Positions 1 to 7,153 of a stretch of DNA of 10,516 nt are shown one piece after another (the first letter of the stretch is position 1; every line of letters starts with the position of its first letter). Origin of the DNA: Hyphomicrobiales bacterium (lineage in GTDB: Bacteria > Pseudomonadota > Alphaproteobacteria > Rhizobiales > Aestuariivirgaceae); NCBI GenBank assembly GCA_026987255.1, contig JALSNA010000289.1, positions 1 through 10,516 on the forward strand, in the 5' to 3' direction. A program made the translations under genes and the position numbers. A model generated the notes under the pieces. The model had not been told where the DNA came from. It saw nothing but the letters and a program-made list of their open reading frames with translations, and made no database searches.

Positions 1-2535
1 CAGATGCAGACGGGCGCTGCCGATGCGCCCGGAAATGGCCGGCTGTCCATCCTGCCAGTTCAGCTTGAGGGCGGCGGAGAAGGGAACTTCGCCAAAGCGG
101 CCCTTGATGCCGTCATAGCCCGCATGACCTGGGGAGAAAGCCAGCTTGCCCTCGCCATAGAGCGAGACGGGAGGCGTTTGCGCGATCGCCAGCCCGGCCA
201 TGCGCAGCAGGGCCGAGGCGCGGGTGGCGCGCAGGGCGAAGGTTCCCTCCCCTGTCCAGCCGCTTTGCGGCTGAAGATTGCGCAGCTGGCCGAGAAAGCG
301 GCTTTCGATGCCGGCAATGTCCAGGGTGAGGGTGCTTTGCAGGCCCTTGGCAGGGCGGCCCCTGGCGGTGAGCCGGAAGCTGGCCGGGGTGTCCCTGGCC
401 CTGCCGCCGCGCACGCCGGCCAGGGCCAGAAGCGGAGCGGAGGCGGGGCTGGTGACATTGGCGCGCAGGGTGATGGCCGCCTTGCGCCATTGGGCGGGCA
501 GACCGGTGAAATCCGCGCTTCCATCGACCGAGGCAGGCCCGGCCGCACCTTTCACCGATGCGCTGACATGGGCGCCCTTGTCCAGGGCGCGGGCGGAAGC
601 CCTCAGGCGCAGATCGATCTTGCCTATGTCCTTCAGCCAGGCGGGATCGGGGCGTTTTTCCATGCCCGACAGCAGCCGCCACAGGGGGCGGCCATCGGGG
701 CTGGTGATATGCGCATCCATGCTGCCCTCGATGCTGTCATCGGGGAATTTCAGCAATCCGGCCATGTCGATTTTCGCCCCCTTGAGGGAGCCGATGTCGA
801 AATTGCGGATCTCCACCAGGTCGGGATTGGCGATAACCTGTATGGCCACGTCGCGCATGGGCAGGCCCCAGACATGCAATTGCGCGGCCGAAAGGGCGAT
901 GTCCGTTTCGCCGCTCTGCATGGCGGCGGCCAGCAGGCCGAAAAAGGCCGTGGCGGGATCGGATGCGCCATCGGCAGCGGCCAGCCCGGAGGGGGCATAA
1001 CGGTCCACATCGAGCTTTCCGGCATTGATGTTCAGCTCCAGGCGGGTCAGGCCCTCGGGGCTGGCGCCGAGGCTGGCGGTGATGCGGCCCTTTTCGTCAT
1101 CGAGCACAAAGGCGCCGCCTTCGATGCGCAGGTTTTGCGGCGTGATGTCCACCTGTGCATTGAGAGTCAGCTTGCCGCGCGCGCCGCTCCACACGCGAGA
1201 GATGTCATCCGCCCGGCGCGGAATGGCCCAGAGGAAAAAGTCGCGCAAGGAGGCGGAGGAGAACTGCGCCTGGCCGGAAAGATCGGGCGCATCTCCTGCT
1301 GGAACGAACTGACCATGGAAGGCCAAGGATGTCTGGCCGGGCAGGCGGGTGGAAAAGGAATTGATGGCCAGTTGCGCCGAGGAGGCATCCAGCGACATGC
1401 GCAGGTTCTCCAGGGTCTGGCCGCCGGCCAGCAGGCTGGGCACATGCACATCGAGGCGCAAAAGCACGCTTTCGGGCAGGGCCTGAACGAGGGCGGAAAG
1501 CTGGCGCAACCCCTGGGGGCCGAAAAGGCGGCTGCGGGCATCGGCGCCCAGGGCATAGTCGAGGTCGAAACGCGATGCCTTGAGAGCGGTTTCCACCTCC
1601 AGGATTTCGCCCAGGACAATATGGGCCGTGCCGGTGATGGTGTTGGCGCTGTGGGCGGCGCTGATGGGAGCGGCCTCCATCTTCTTCAGCCAGATGTCAT
1701 CGAAACCGGCCTCGATGGCGGCCTTGAAGGAAAAGAGCGACAGGCCCGAGGGCGGGCTTTGCTTGCCCTTGGCGTCCACCGGGCGGATGCGCAGCTGGCC
1801 GGAGATCCGGCCCGGCTGGGGCGCGCCCAGCTTGCCGTCGAAGGTATAGAGGAAACCGGCCTGATCCACGGGCGCGATGCGGGCGGAGATGCGCAGGGGC
1901 TGGCCCTTGCGGCGTTTGCCGGTGGCGAAGGTGAAGCGGATCTTGCTCCTTGCGCGCGCCGCGGTGCCGGTGAGCCGCCAGGGGCCGGGCAGGGCCGGGG
2001 CGGAAATGCGTGCCTTGATGTGCTTCAGGCGGGCCTGGCCATCGCGGCGGTCATCGGCGAGAACGAGTGTGCCGTCCTCTATGGTGATGCCGGCAATGGC
2101 GATGCGCTGCGGTGAAAAGGGCAGATGCAGGCCGCTGCGCGGGGTGAGGCTCCAGGTTCCGGATCCATTGGTCAGGCGCTCCAGGGCCAGGATGGGGCGG
2201 GTGAAATGCACCTGCTCGATTTCCAGCTCACCGGACAACAGGGCGGCCAGTGACAGGCGGGTGCTGATCTCCTCGGCGGTGAGAAACTGCGGCTGGCGCG
2301 CGCCGGGGGGATTGGACACGCTGACATTGCGCAGGCGCAAGGTGGGCCAGGGAAAGAGCGAGACCTGGACATCGCCACCGATATGCACCTTGCGGCCGGT
2401 GAGGCGCGCTCCCCAGGCCTCCATCTGCGGCTTGAAGCGGTTGAAATCGACCACATGGGGCGCAGCCAGCGCGGCCGCCACCAGCAGAATGATGGCGAAG
2501 CCGAGGTAAAGCAGGGGAGAGCGCCAAATGGCCAT
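1..2535 (-). CDS. AsmA-family envelope protein, C-terminal end off the left edge
   Basis: I read this frame by hand as uninterrupted for 845 codons from the ATG at 2535 to the window edge, with a stop immediately upstream at 2551-2553. Residues 1-7 are a short cytoplasmic stub and about 8-25 form one hydrophobic membrane anchor. Next comes the typical AsmA entry segment: DFNRFKPQMEAW (30-41), TGRKVHIGGD (46-55), then SLFPWPTLRLRNVSVSNPPG (59-78). The rest alternates short beta-strand-like stretches with IxGxxxxG-type turns and many Leu/Ala/Gly residues, as expected for the long beta-groove of AsmA/TamB-like proteins. These inner-membrane-anchored periplasmic proteins are linked to outer-membrane assembly and to phospholipid transport between membranes. 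The start is supported by an AGGA motif about 7 bases upstream and by a promoter at 2600-2627. The family call is firm. The exact paralogue and substrate cannot be told. Confidence 0.88.
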   Translation of the reverse strand, partial: MAIWRSPLLYLGFAIILLVAAALAAPHVVDFNRFKPQMEAWGARLTGRKVHIGGDVQVSLFPWPTLRLRNVSVSNPPGARQPQFLTAEEISTRLSLAALLSGELEIEQVHFTRPILALERLTNGSGTWSLTPRSGLHLPFSPQRIAIAGITIEDGTLVLADDRRDGQARLKHIKARISAPALPGPWRLTGTAARARSKIRFTFATGKRRKGQPLRISARIAPVDQAGFLYTFDGKLGAPQPGRISGQLRIRPVDAKGKQSPPSGLSLFSFKAAIEAGFDDIWLKKMEAAPISAAHSANTITGTAHIVLGEILEVETALKASRFDLDYALGADARSRLFGPQGLRQLSALVQALPESVLLRLDVHVPSLLAGGQTLENLRMSLDASSAQLAINSFSTRLPGQTSLAFHGQFVPAGDAPDLSGQAQFSSASLRDFFLWAIPRRADDISRVWSGARGKLTLNAQVDITPQNLRIEGGAFVLDDEKGRITASLGASPEGLTRLELNINAGKLDVDRYAPSGLAAADGASDPATAFFGLLAAAMQSGETDIALSAAQLHVWGLPMRDVAIQVIANPDLVEIRNFDIGSLKGAKIDMAGLLKFPDDSIEGSMDAHITSPDGRPLWRLLSGMEKRPDPAWLKDIGKIDLRLRASARALDKGAHVSASVKGAAGPASVDGSADFTGLPAQWRKAAITLRANVTSPASAPLLALAGVRGGRARDTPASFRLTARGRPAKGLQSTLTLDIAGIESRFLGQLRNLQPQSGWTGEGTFALRATRASALLRMAGLAIAQTPPVSLYGEGKLAFSPGHAGYDGIKGRFGEVPFSAALKLNWQDGQPAISGRIGSARLHL

Positions 2536-2599
2536 TGCAAGTCCTGAAAATCAGGCGATTTCTGCCGCATGCCGGGGGTGACCTGCCGGCATCTGTGCG

Positions 2600-2627
2600 A
2601 GTATAGCAAATTCGCGCCGGGCATCAA
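2600..2627 (-). promoter_or_regulatory. Predicted sigma70-like promoter of the AsmA gene
   Basis: On the minus strand, TTGATG (2627-2622) and TATACT (2605-2600) are separated by 16 bases. The -10 box is preceded by TGC, giving an extended -10. Transcription would begin near 2593 and leave a leader of about 58 bases. The leader ends in a small hairpin (2543-2555, 5-bp stem, 3-base loop) whose 3' arm contains the AGGA of the ribosome site. That could dampen translation, but the stem is short. Confidence 0.6.
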
Positions 2628-2705
2628 AGCAGACGGGCATTTCCACAAGGACAATCGCATTTGAACGGCCTGTCATGTTTTTGCGCCGCAGCAGACGCAA
2701 CTTCC

Positions 2706-2796
2706 CGTCATTGCCGGGCCTGCCCCTGCAATCCAGGGGCCACGGACTGCTGCGTTTGCGGCCTTCTGGATGCCCGGATCAAGTCCGGGCATGACG
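2706..2796. repeat. Paired-hairpin intergenic repeat (alphaproteobacterial type)
   Basis: The element is bounded by CGTCAT (2706-2711) and its inverse ATGACG (2791-2796). Just inside the left end is an imperfect hairpin, ATTGC...GCAAT (2710-2732), with a further GGG/CCC pairing. Just inside the right end is a perfect 9-bp hairpin, ATGCCCGGA-TCAAG-TCCGGGCAT (2770-2792). Each hairpin is flanked on its inner side by the word ATCCAG or its inverse CTGGAT. This layout, two hairpins facing outward from a short spacer, is that of dispersed intergenic repeats common in alphaproteobacterial genomes. Only one copy is in the window, so its dispersal is inferred. Confidence 0.7.
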
Positions 2797-2895
2797 TTCC
2801 TCGGCAATTCCAACGCCCGGCTCCTGGTCTGAAGACAGCATGCCTGCCAAGTGCAATTGCCCTTCATCTCCACTTTTTGTCTTAAAGACCATCTT

Positions 2896-2945
2896 CCCCC
2901 TGCCAACCACACGTAGTGTCCCATGATTGGGGTGTTGGCAGGGGG
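2896..2945. repeat. Three-armed inverted-repeat structure
   Basis: A perfect 12-bp inverted repeat, CCCCCTGCCAAC (2896-2907) and GTTGGCAGGGGG (2934-2945), encloses two further small hairpins that abut: ACAC-GTA-GTGT (2909-2919) and CCCA-TGAT-TGGG (2920-2931). Only 2908 and 2932-2933 are unpaired at the junction. Outside the 12-bp arm, CTT (2893-2895) resembles the inverse of the AGG on the other side, with one extra G. It lies about 58 bases past the stop codon of the dehydrogenase gene. No T-run follows on either strand, so it is not a standard intrinsic terminator. It could be a small RNA, an RNA-processing or decay-protection element, or the end of a small mobile repeat. Confidence 0.6.
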
Positions 2946-3003
2946 GAGGATGGATGCGCAAGCGTTTTCGGAGCCCCCGGATGTGGCTGGCGCCCTGGAC
3001 GCA

Positions 3004-4401
3004 TCATCGGGACGGGATGAGCTTGCCCGGGTTCATGATGCCTTGCGGATCGATGGCCGCCTTGATGGCGCGCATGACATCCACCGCCGGGCCGTGCTCC
3101 TTGCGCATGTATTTCATCTTGCCCATGCCGATGCCGTGCTCGCCGGTGCAGGTGCCGTCCATGGACAGGGCGCGCGCCACCAGGCGTTCGGAAAAGGCAG
3201 CGATCTTGGCCTTTTGCGCCTCGTCATCGGGGCGGGCAAAGAGGATGACGTGAAAATTGCCGTCTCCCACGTGGCCGACGATGGGGCCGGAAAGACCATG
3301 TCCGGCCAGGTCCTTGCGGGTGAGGGTGACGCATTCGGCCAGCCTGGAGATGGGCACGCAGACATCCGTGGTCATGGCCTCCATGCCGGGGAAGGCGGCC
3401 TTGGCGGCCCAGAAGGCGTCATGGCGGGCCCGCCAGATGCGGTTGCGCTCCTCCTCGCGGGTGGCCCATTCGCCCAAGGTTCCGCCGTGGGCCTGAGCCA
3501 GGGCGGTGAAGTTTTCCACCTGCTCGCGCACATGGGCGGGGGAGCCGTGAAACTCGACAAAGAGCGTGGGCCGCTCCTCCAGCCCCAGGTGCGAGTAGGC
3601 ATTGACGGTGGCGATGGTGGCATCGTCCAGAAGCTCGATGCGGGCCACCGGAAGGCCGAGCTGGATGGTCTCGATGACGGTATTGCAGGCCGCCTCCACC
3701 GAGGCGAAGGCGCAGATGCCGGCCATGATGGTTTCGGGAATGCCGTGCAATTTCAAGGTCAGCTCGGTGGTGACGCCCAAGGTGCCCTCCGAGCCGATGA
3801 ACAGCCGGGTAAGATCATATCCGGCCGCCGACTTGCGGGCCCGGCGCGCCGTGCGGATGATCTCGCCGGAGGGCAGAACGACGCGCATGGCGCGCACATT
3901 GTCGGCCATGGTGCCATAGCGCACCGCATTGGTGCCCGAGGCGCGGGTGGCGGCCATGCCGCCGATGGAAGCATCCGCCCCCGGATCGATGGGAAAGAAC
4001 AGGCCGGTGTCGCGCAGATGGCTGTTGAGCTGGCGGCGGGTGACGCCGGGCTGGACGCGGCAATCCATGTCCTCCGGGTTGACCGCAACGATGGCGTTCA
4101 TGCGCGAGGTGTCGATGCACACGCCACCTTGCGGCGCGGAGATATGGCCCTCCAGGGATGTGCCCGTGCCAAAGGGAATGACGGGCAGGCCATGGCGGGC
4201 GCAGATGCCCATGATGGCGGCCACTTCCGCCTCCGATTCGGCAAAGGCCACGGCATCGGGCGGCAGAACGGGATTCCAGGTGGGATCCTGCGCATGCTGG
4301 CTGCGCATGGCCACAGCGGTGCTCAGGCGCTCTCCCAGCAGGCTGGACAGCTCTTCAAGGGCAGCGGATCTGGCAGCCGTCATATGTTCATTTTTTGCCA
4401 T
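3004..4401 (-). CDS. dld: FAD-linked D-lactate (D-2-hydroxyacid) dehydrogenase, GlcD/DLD family
   Basis: The 465-residue protein is full length for the family. Residues about 45-220 are the PCMH-type FAD domain, with the pyrophosphate loop PFGTGTSLEG (76-85), the segment DPGADASIGGMAATRASGT (139-157) and FIGSEGTLGV (201-210). The C-terminal FAD-oxidase domain carries HVGDGNFH (377-384) and GTCTGEHGIGMGK (416-428). His377, His384 and Glu421 match positions that bind the metal and substrate carboxylate in this family. The closing DPQGIMNPGK (451-460) is also typical. Such enzymes oxidise D-lactate to pyruvate and pass electrons to cytochrome c or quinone; glycolate and other D-2-hydroxyacids are possible substrates. 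The ATG at 4401 follows a promoter at 4443-4471; Met7 (4383) is an alternative start. It is transcribed alone. A mitochondrial LDHD-like enzyme fits better than multi-subunit GlcDEF because no glcE or glcF lies nearby. Confidence 0.9.
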   Translation of the reverse strand: MAKNEHMTAARSAALEELSSLLGERLSTAVAMRSQHAQDPTWNPVLPPDAVAFAESEAEVAAIMGICARHGLPVIPFGTGTSLEGHISAPQGGVCIDTSRMNAIVAVNPEDMDCRVQPGVTRRQLNSHLRDTGLFFPIDPGADASIGGMAATRASGTNAVRYGTMADNVRAMRVVLPSGEIIRTARRARKSAAGYDLTRLFIGSEGTLGVTTELTLKLHGIPETIMAGICAFASVEAACNTVIETIQLGLPVARIELLDDATIATVNAYSHLGLEERPTLFVEFHGSPAHVREQVENFTALAQAHGGTLGEWATREEERNRIWRARHDAFWAAKAAFPGMEAMTTDVCVPISRLAECVTLTRKDLAGHGLSGPIVGHVGDGNFHVILFARPDDEAQKAKIAAFSERLVARALSMDGTCTGEHGIGMGKMKYMRKEHGPAVDVMRAIKAAIDPQGIMNPGKLIPSR

Positions 4402-4442
4402 GGGCCCGTCTTGTTGCTAATCAGGACAATGCTTTGAGAACG

Positions 4443-4471
4443 AGTCTAGCCGGATAAGCCTTTCCGGTCAA
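4443..4471 (-). promoter_or_regulatory. Predicted sigma70-like promoter of the dehydrogenase gene
   Basis: On the minus strand, TTGACC (4471-4466) and TAGACT (4448-4443) are separated by exactly 17 bases. The start site would be near 4436, giving a leader of about 35 bases. A dyad, CCGGA-N8-TCCGG (4450-4467), almost exactly fills the spacer and could be an operator. Confidence 0.6.
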
Positions 4472-4540
4472 AAAATTTAACCTCTACTCGGGATGGAATC
4501 TCGGTGTATCCATATGCATCAGGCCCAAGGGAGATTTCGC

Positions 4541-5032
4541 ATGCATGACGGGCGGCTGCCTTTTGCCGGAACGGTCAAGACCGTCGAGGATGGCTGGATC
4601 GATTACAACGGCCATCTGAACATGGCCTATTACGGGGTTCTGTTCGACCGCACGGTGGAAGAGGTCTTCGATGAGCTGGGTCTGGGGCGGGATTACCGCG
4701 CGCGCAGCAATTGCTCGTGGTTTTCGCTGGCGGCGGCCTTTCATTACCTGCGCGAGCTGAAGGCGGGCGACGAGGTGGGCATGACATTCCAGCTTCTGGA
4801 CATGGACGCCAAACGGGCCCATTTCATACTGGAAATGTATCATCTGCGCGATGGCTACCGGGCCGCGACCATGGAATCGCTGGCCGCCCATGTGGATCTG
4901 GAAGCGCGCCGGACCCTGCCCATGCCGCCTGACATCCACGACAGGCTGGCGGCCGTGTGGGAAAAACACAAGGATCTGCCGCCTCCGGCCGAGGCCGGGC
5001 AGATCGTCGGCATCCGCCGCAAGGGGAACTGA
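4541..5032 (+). CDS. Hotdog-fold acyl-CoA thioesterase (4HBT-like; betainyl/carnitinyl-CoA type)
   Basis: I chose the ATG at 4541 because AAGGGAG (4527-4533) lies 7 bases upstream. The longer frame from 4493 has no ribosome site and adds a 16-residue tail without family similarity. The 163-residue protein has the hotdog signature DYNGHLNMAYYGVLFD (21-36), in which Asp21 and the GHxN turn match the active-site region of 4-hydroxybenzoyl-CoA thioesterase-like enzymes. FHYLRELKAGD (67-77) and LLDMDAKRAHFILEMYH (85-101) are the central strands. The single-domain length and the RAATMES and HVDLEARR segments recall thioesterases of carnitine and betaine metabolism, but no carnitine dehydrogenase gene is nearby, so the substrate is open. 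It should act as a cytoplasmic homo-oligomer hydrolysing acyl-CoA. A weak promoter candidate (TTTCCG 4461, TCTACT 4483) precedes it. The ClC gene follows after 26 bases, probably in one transcript. Confidence 0.82.
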   Translation: MHDGRLPFAGTVKTVEDGWIDYNGHLNMAYYGVLFDRTVEEVFDELGLGRDYRARSNCSWFSLAAAFHYLRELKAGDEVGMTFQLLDMDAKRAHFILEMYHLRDGYRAATMESLAAHVDLEARRTLPMPPDIHDRLAAVWEKHKDLPPPAEAGQIVGIRRKGN

Positions 5033-5058
5033 AACCGGGAACCGGAGGAAACGAGCTC

Positions 5059-6690
5059 ATGGCCAGGGCGCGCAATGCCTTTTCCACCTGGATGGAGGAG
5101 CAGTTCAAGCCCTCCATGCTGGCCATGTGGACCTCGCGCATGCCCCTGGTGTGGCTGCTGGCCCTGCTCACCGGGGTGAGCGGGGGCTATGCCATCTTGC
5201 TGTTTCGCAAGGCCATCGGCTGGGTGCAATGGCTGTGGCTGGGCTCCATAGCGGAAAATACCGTGGCCACCAAGGCCGGGTTCTCCCATCCGCTGGTGGT
5301 GTTTTTCGCCCCCGTCATCGGCGGGCTGGTGGTGGGCGCGCTGCTGGTGTGGATCGCGCCGCGGCGGCGGGCCGAGGCGGTGGCCGATGTCATCGAGGCG
5401 CTGCATCTGCACCGGGCGATGATCGGCTGGCGCGAGGGGCTGTCCAGCGCATTGATCACGGTGCTGTCCCTGGGCGCGGGCGCATCGGCGGGGCGCGAGG
5501 GCCCGGCGGTGCACATAGGGGCCACCATCGCCAGTCTTTTCGGACAACCATTCAAGATGCCCTTGGCCTCGCGCCGGGTGCTGGTGGCGGCTGGCGCCGC
5601 GGCAGCCGTTTCGGCCTCTTTCAATGCGCCCATCGCCGGAGTGATCTTCGCCCATGAGGTCATCTTGGGTCATTATGCGCTTTCGGCCTTCGTGCCCACG
5701 GTGCTGGCCTCGGTGGCGGGCACATTGGTGACGCGCGTCAACCTGGGCGATTATCCGGCCTTCATCATTCCCCATTATCAGATCGTCTCGCACTGGGAGT
5801 TTCCCGCCTTTGCACTGCTGGGGCTGGTTTCGGGGCTGGTGGCGCGCGGATTTTTGCTGTCGGTCTCCACCGCCGACGGGCTGGCGCGCAAGATCCCAAT
5901 GCCTTTGTGGCTGCGCCCGGCGGTGGGCGGGGCAATCATCGGCCTGATGGCCATTTTCATTCCGCAGATTCTCGGGGTGGGCTACGAGGCCACCAACATG
6001 GCCATCCGGGGGCGCTACGGGCTGGAATTCGTGCTGCTTCTGCTGGCCGCCAAGATGGTGGCCACCTCCATAACCCTGGCATCGCGGTTTGGCGGCGGAG
6101 TCTTTTCGCCATCGCTCTATCTGGGAGCCATGACCGGCGCGGCCTTCGGGTTGCTGGCCGCCATGGTCTTTCCGGACATGGTCTCCGAGCAGGGCGCCTA
6201 TGCCCTGGTGGGCATGGGGGCGGTGGCCGGGGCCATCCTGGGCGCGCCCTTGTCCACCGCCCTGATCGTCTTCGAACTGACCGGCGACTACCAGATGACC
6301 ATCGCCCTGCTTCTGGCCACCTCCATCTCCTCGGTGGTCATGCAGACCCTGGCCGGGCGCAGCATGTTCCACTGGCAACTGGCCAGCCGCGGACTGAACC
6401 TCAACGAAGGCCCGCACAAGGCCATCATGCGCACGCTCAAGGTGCGCGATTTCATGATCATGCGCGAAAAGGGCGAGCGCGCCGTGGTGCCCGAAGAGTT
6501 CGCCGACCGGCCCACCCTGGCGCGCGACGACACCCTGGAAAAGGCCCTGCGCACCTTCGGCAAGGGCACCTACCGCCACTTGCCGGTGGTGGACAAGAAC
6601 GGCCGCCTGGCCGGCTGGGCCGACCATGCGCGGGCCATGGAGGTCTACAATGAAAAGCTGGTTGCCGCCTCCATCGAGGAGCACAAATAG
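5059..6690 (+). CDS. ClC-family chloride channel/transporter with degenerate CBS region
   Basis: The start at 5059 is set by GGAGG (5044-5048) ten bases upstream; the longer frame from 4957 would overlap the thioesterase. The 543-residue protein has about ten hydrophobic helices between residues 28 and 430. Conserved ClC motifs are GREGP (145-149, gating Glu147), FNAPIAG (188-194), GGGVFSP (345-351) and GMGAVAGAILGAPLS (385-399). Residues about 460-535 are a soluble tail with one recognisable CBS half, TLEKALRTFGKGTYRHLPVV (492-511); its partner is shortened. Several pore positions differ from the E. coli exchanger by my manual alignment: the GSGIP segment becomes AEAVA (105-109), the internal proton glutamate becomes Val201 within HEVIL, and the filter Tyr becomes Phe437. 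Val at the proton-glutamate position is what ClC channels carry, so passive or uncoupled anion flow is possible. Ion preference is not known. It probably shares a transcript with the thioesterase. Confidence 0.88.
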   Translation: MARARNAFSTWMEEQFKPSMLAMWTSRMPLVWLLALLTGVSGGYAILLFRKAIGWVQWLWLGSIAENTVATKAGFSHPLVVFFAPVIGGLVVGALLVWIAPRRRAEAVADVIEALHLHRAMIGWREGLSSALITVLSLGAGASAGREGPAVHIGATIASLFGQPFKMPLASRRVLVAAGAAAAVSASFNAPIAGVIFAHEVILGHYALSAFVPTVLASVAGTLVTRVNLGDYPAFIIPHYQIVSHWEFPAFALLGLVSGLVARGFLLSVSTADGLARKIPMPLWLRPAVGGAIIGLMAIFIPQILGVGYEATNMAIRGRYGLEFVLLLLAAKMVATSITLASRFGGGVFSPSLYLGAMTGAAFGLLAAMVFPDMVSEQGAYALVGMGAVAGAILGAPLSTALIVFELTGDYQMTIALLLATSISSVVMQTLAGRSMFHWQLASRGLNLNEGPHKAIMRTLKVRDFMIMREKGERAVVPEEFADRPTLARDDTLEKALRTFGKGTYRHLPVVDKNGRLAGWADHARAMEVYNEKLVAASIEEHK

Positions 6691-6723
6691 ATCTCCAGAG
6701 CTTCAGTCCCTGCGCAGCGGGCA

Positions 6724-7125
6724 TCAGGCCTTGCCGTCCTTTTCGTGCTCCTTGATCCACCTTTCCAGCTCCTGGCGGAAATGGGCGCCGCTGCTGGTGG
6801 CTTTTCCGGCCAGGTCCCTGAGGCTTCTGGCGTAGGATTTCAGCGCATCCCACGTCTGCTCGAAAATATCGCCGAAAACGAAAATGAAAGCGTCGATGGT
6901 TTCGATCAGAATCAGCTTCGCCTCCATGCCCGCCTCGCGCAGGCCTTCCTCGATGCCGAGCAGGATGGTGTTCATCATCTCACGGGCCTGATCGGCGCTC
7001 AGGCCGTCTTCCTCGATGGCCTTGCGCAGTTCCTCGCGGGCATAGTCCGGCAGGCCCTTGACGGCATCGGGGCCTTGCGCAGCGCGCTTCAGGGCCTCCT
7101 GCTTGTAGTCTTCCTGGCTTTTCAT
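6724..7125 (-). CDS. Unrecognised helical protein in the hrcA-grpE cluster
   Basis: I do not recognise this 133-residue protein. The ATG at 7125 has GGGAGAG about 5 bases upstream; the longer open frame reaching back to 7368 overlaps grpE and its extra part is the grpE shadow. Residues 1-60 are charged and helical (EEDGLSADQAREMMNTILLG, 38-57). Residues 67-107 form a long amphipathic stretch rich in Ile, Phe and Leu (ILIETIDAFIFVFGDIF, 72-88) that still carries Glu and Asp, so it is more likely a buried helix or membrane-surface helix than a transmembrane span. The tail is basic and acidic in turn (RQELERWIKEHEKDGK). No signal peptide or cysteines are seen. It starts 28 bases after the grpE stop, on the same strand, so co-transcription is likely and a role in stress or protein quality control is an inference from position only. 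A phasin-like helical bundle is another possibility. Confidence 0.75.
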   Translation of the reverse strand: MKSQEDYKQEALKRAAQGPDAVKGLPDYAREELRKAIEEDGLSADQAREMMNTILLGIEEGLREAGMEAKLILIETIDAFIFVFGDIFEQTWDALKSYARSLRDLAGKATSSGAHFRQELERWIKEHEKDGKA

Positions 7126-7153
7126 TGGTTCTCTCCCGTAATGGCCCCGCCTT

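Larger units (their letters stand above)
2536..3003. other. Non-coding gap between the AsmA and D-lactate dehydrogenase genes
   Basis: This 468-bp stretch holds the AsmA promoter and leader, a 91-bp paired-hairpin repeat, a near-palindrome of 11 bases (GTCTTAAAGAC, 2879-2889) and a three-armed inverted repeat. The short open frames on both strands (for example 2661-2885 plus and 2673-2924 minus) are rich in Cys, Pro and Arg, lack convincing ribosome sites and run through the repeat. I treat them as non-coding. Confidence 0.7.

Noticed and set aside
4..2115. 703-codon open frame on the plus strand
   Set aside because: It is antisense to the AsmA gene in codon-aligned register; its Gly/Ala/Gln-rich composition is that of a GC-driven shadow, and the opposite frame shows clear AsmA motifs.
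2661..2924. Small Cys/Pro-rich open frames on both strands in the 468-base gap
   Set aside because: They overlap the paired-hairpin repeat, lack ribosome sites and have no protein-like composition.
2923..4437. 504-codon open frame on the plus strand
   Set aside because: It is antisense to the dehydrogenase gene, which has all family motifs; the plus frame is rich in Gly, His and Asp without any domain.
4855..6684. 609-codon open frame on the minus strand
   Set aside because: It is antisense to the ClC gene and His/Gln/Gly-rich, with no domain.
6691..6723. Possible bidirectional terminator between the ClC gene and the 133-residue gene
   Set aside because: CCCTGCGCAGCGGG gives only a broken short stem and no T-run, so a terminator cannot be supported.
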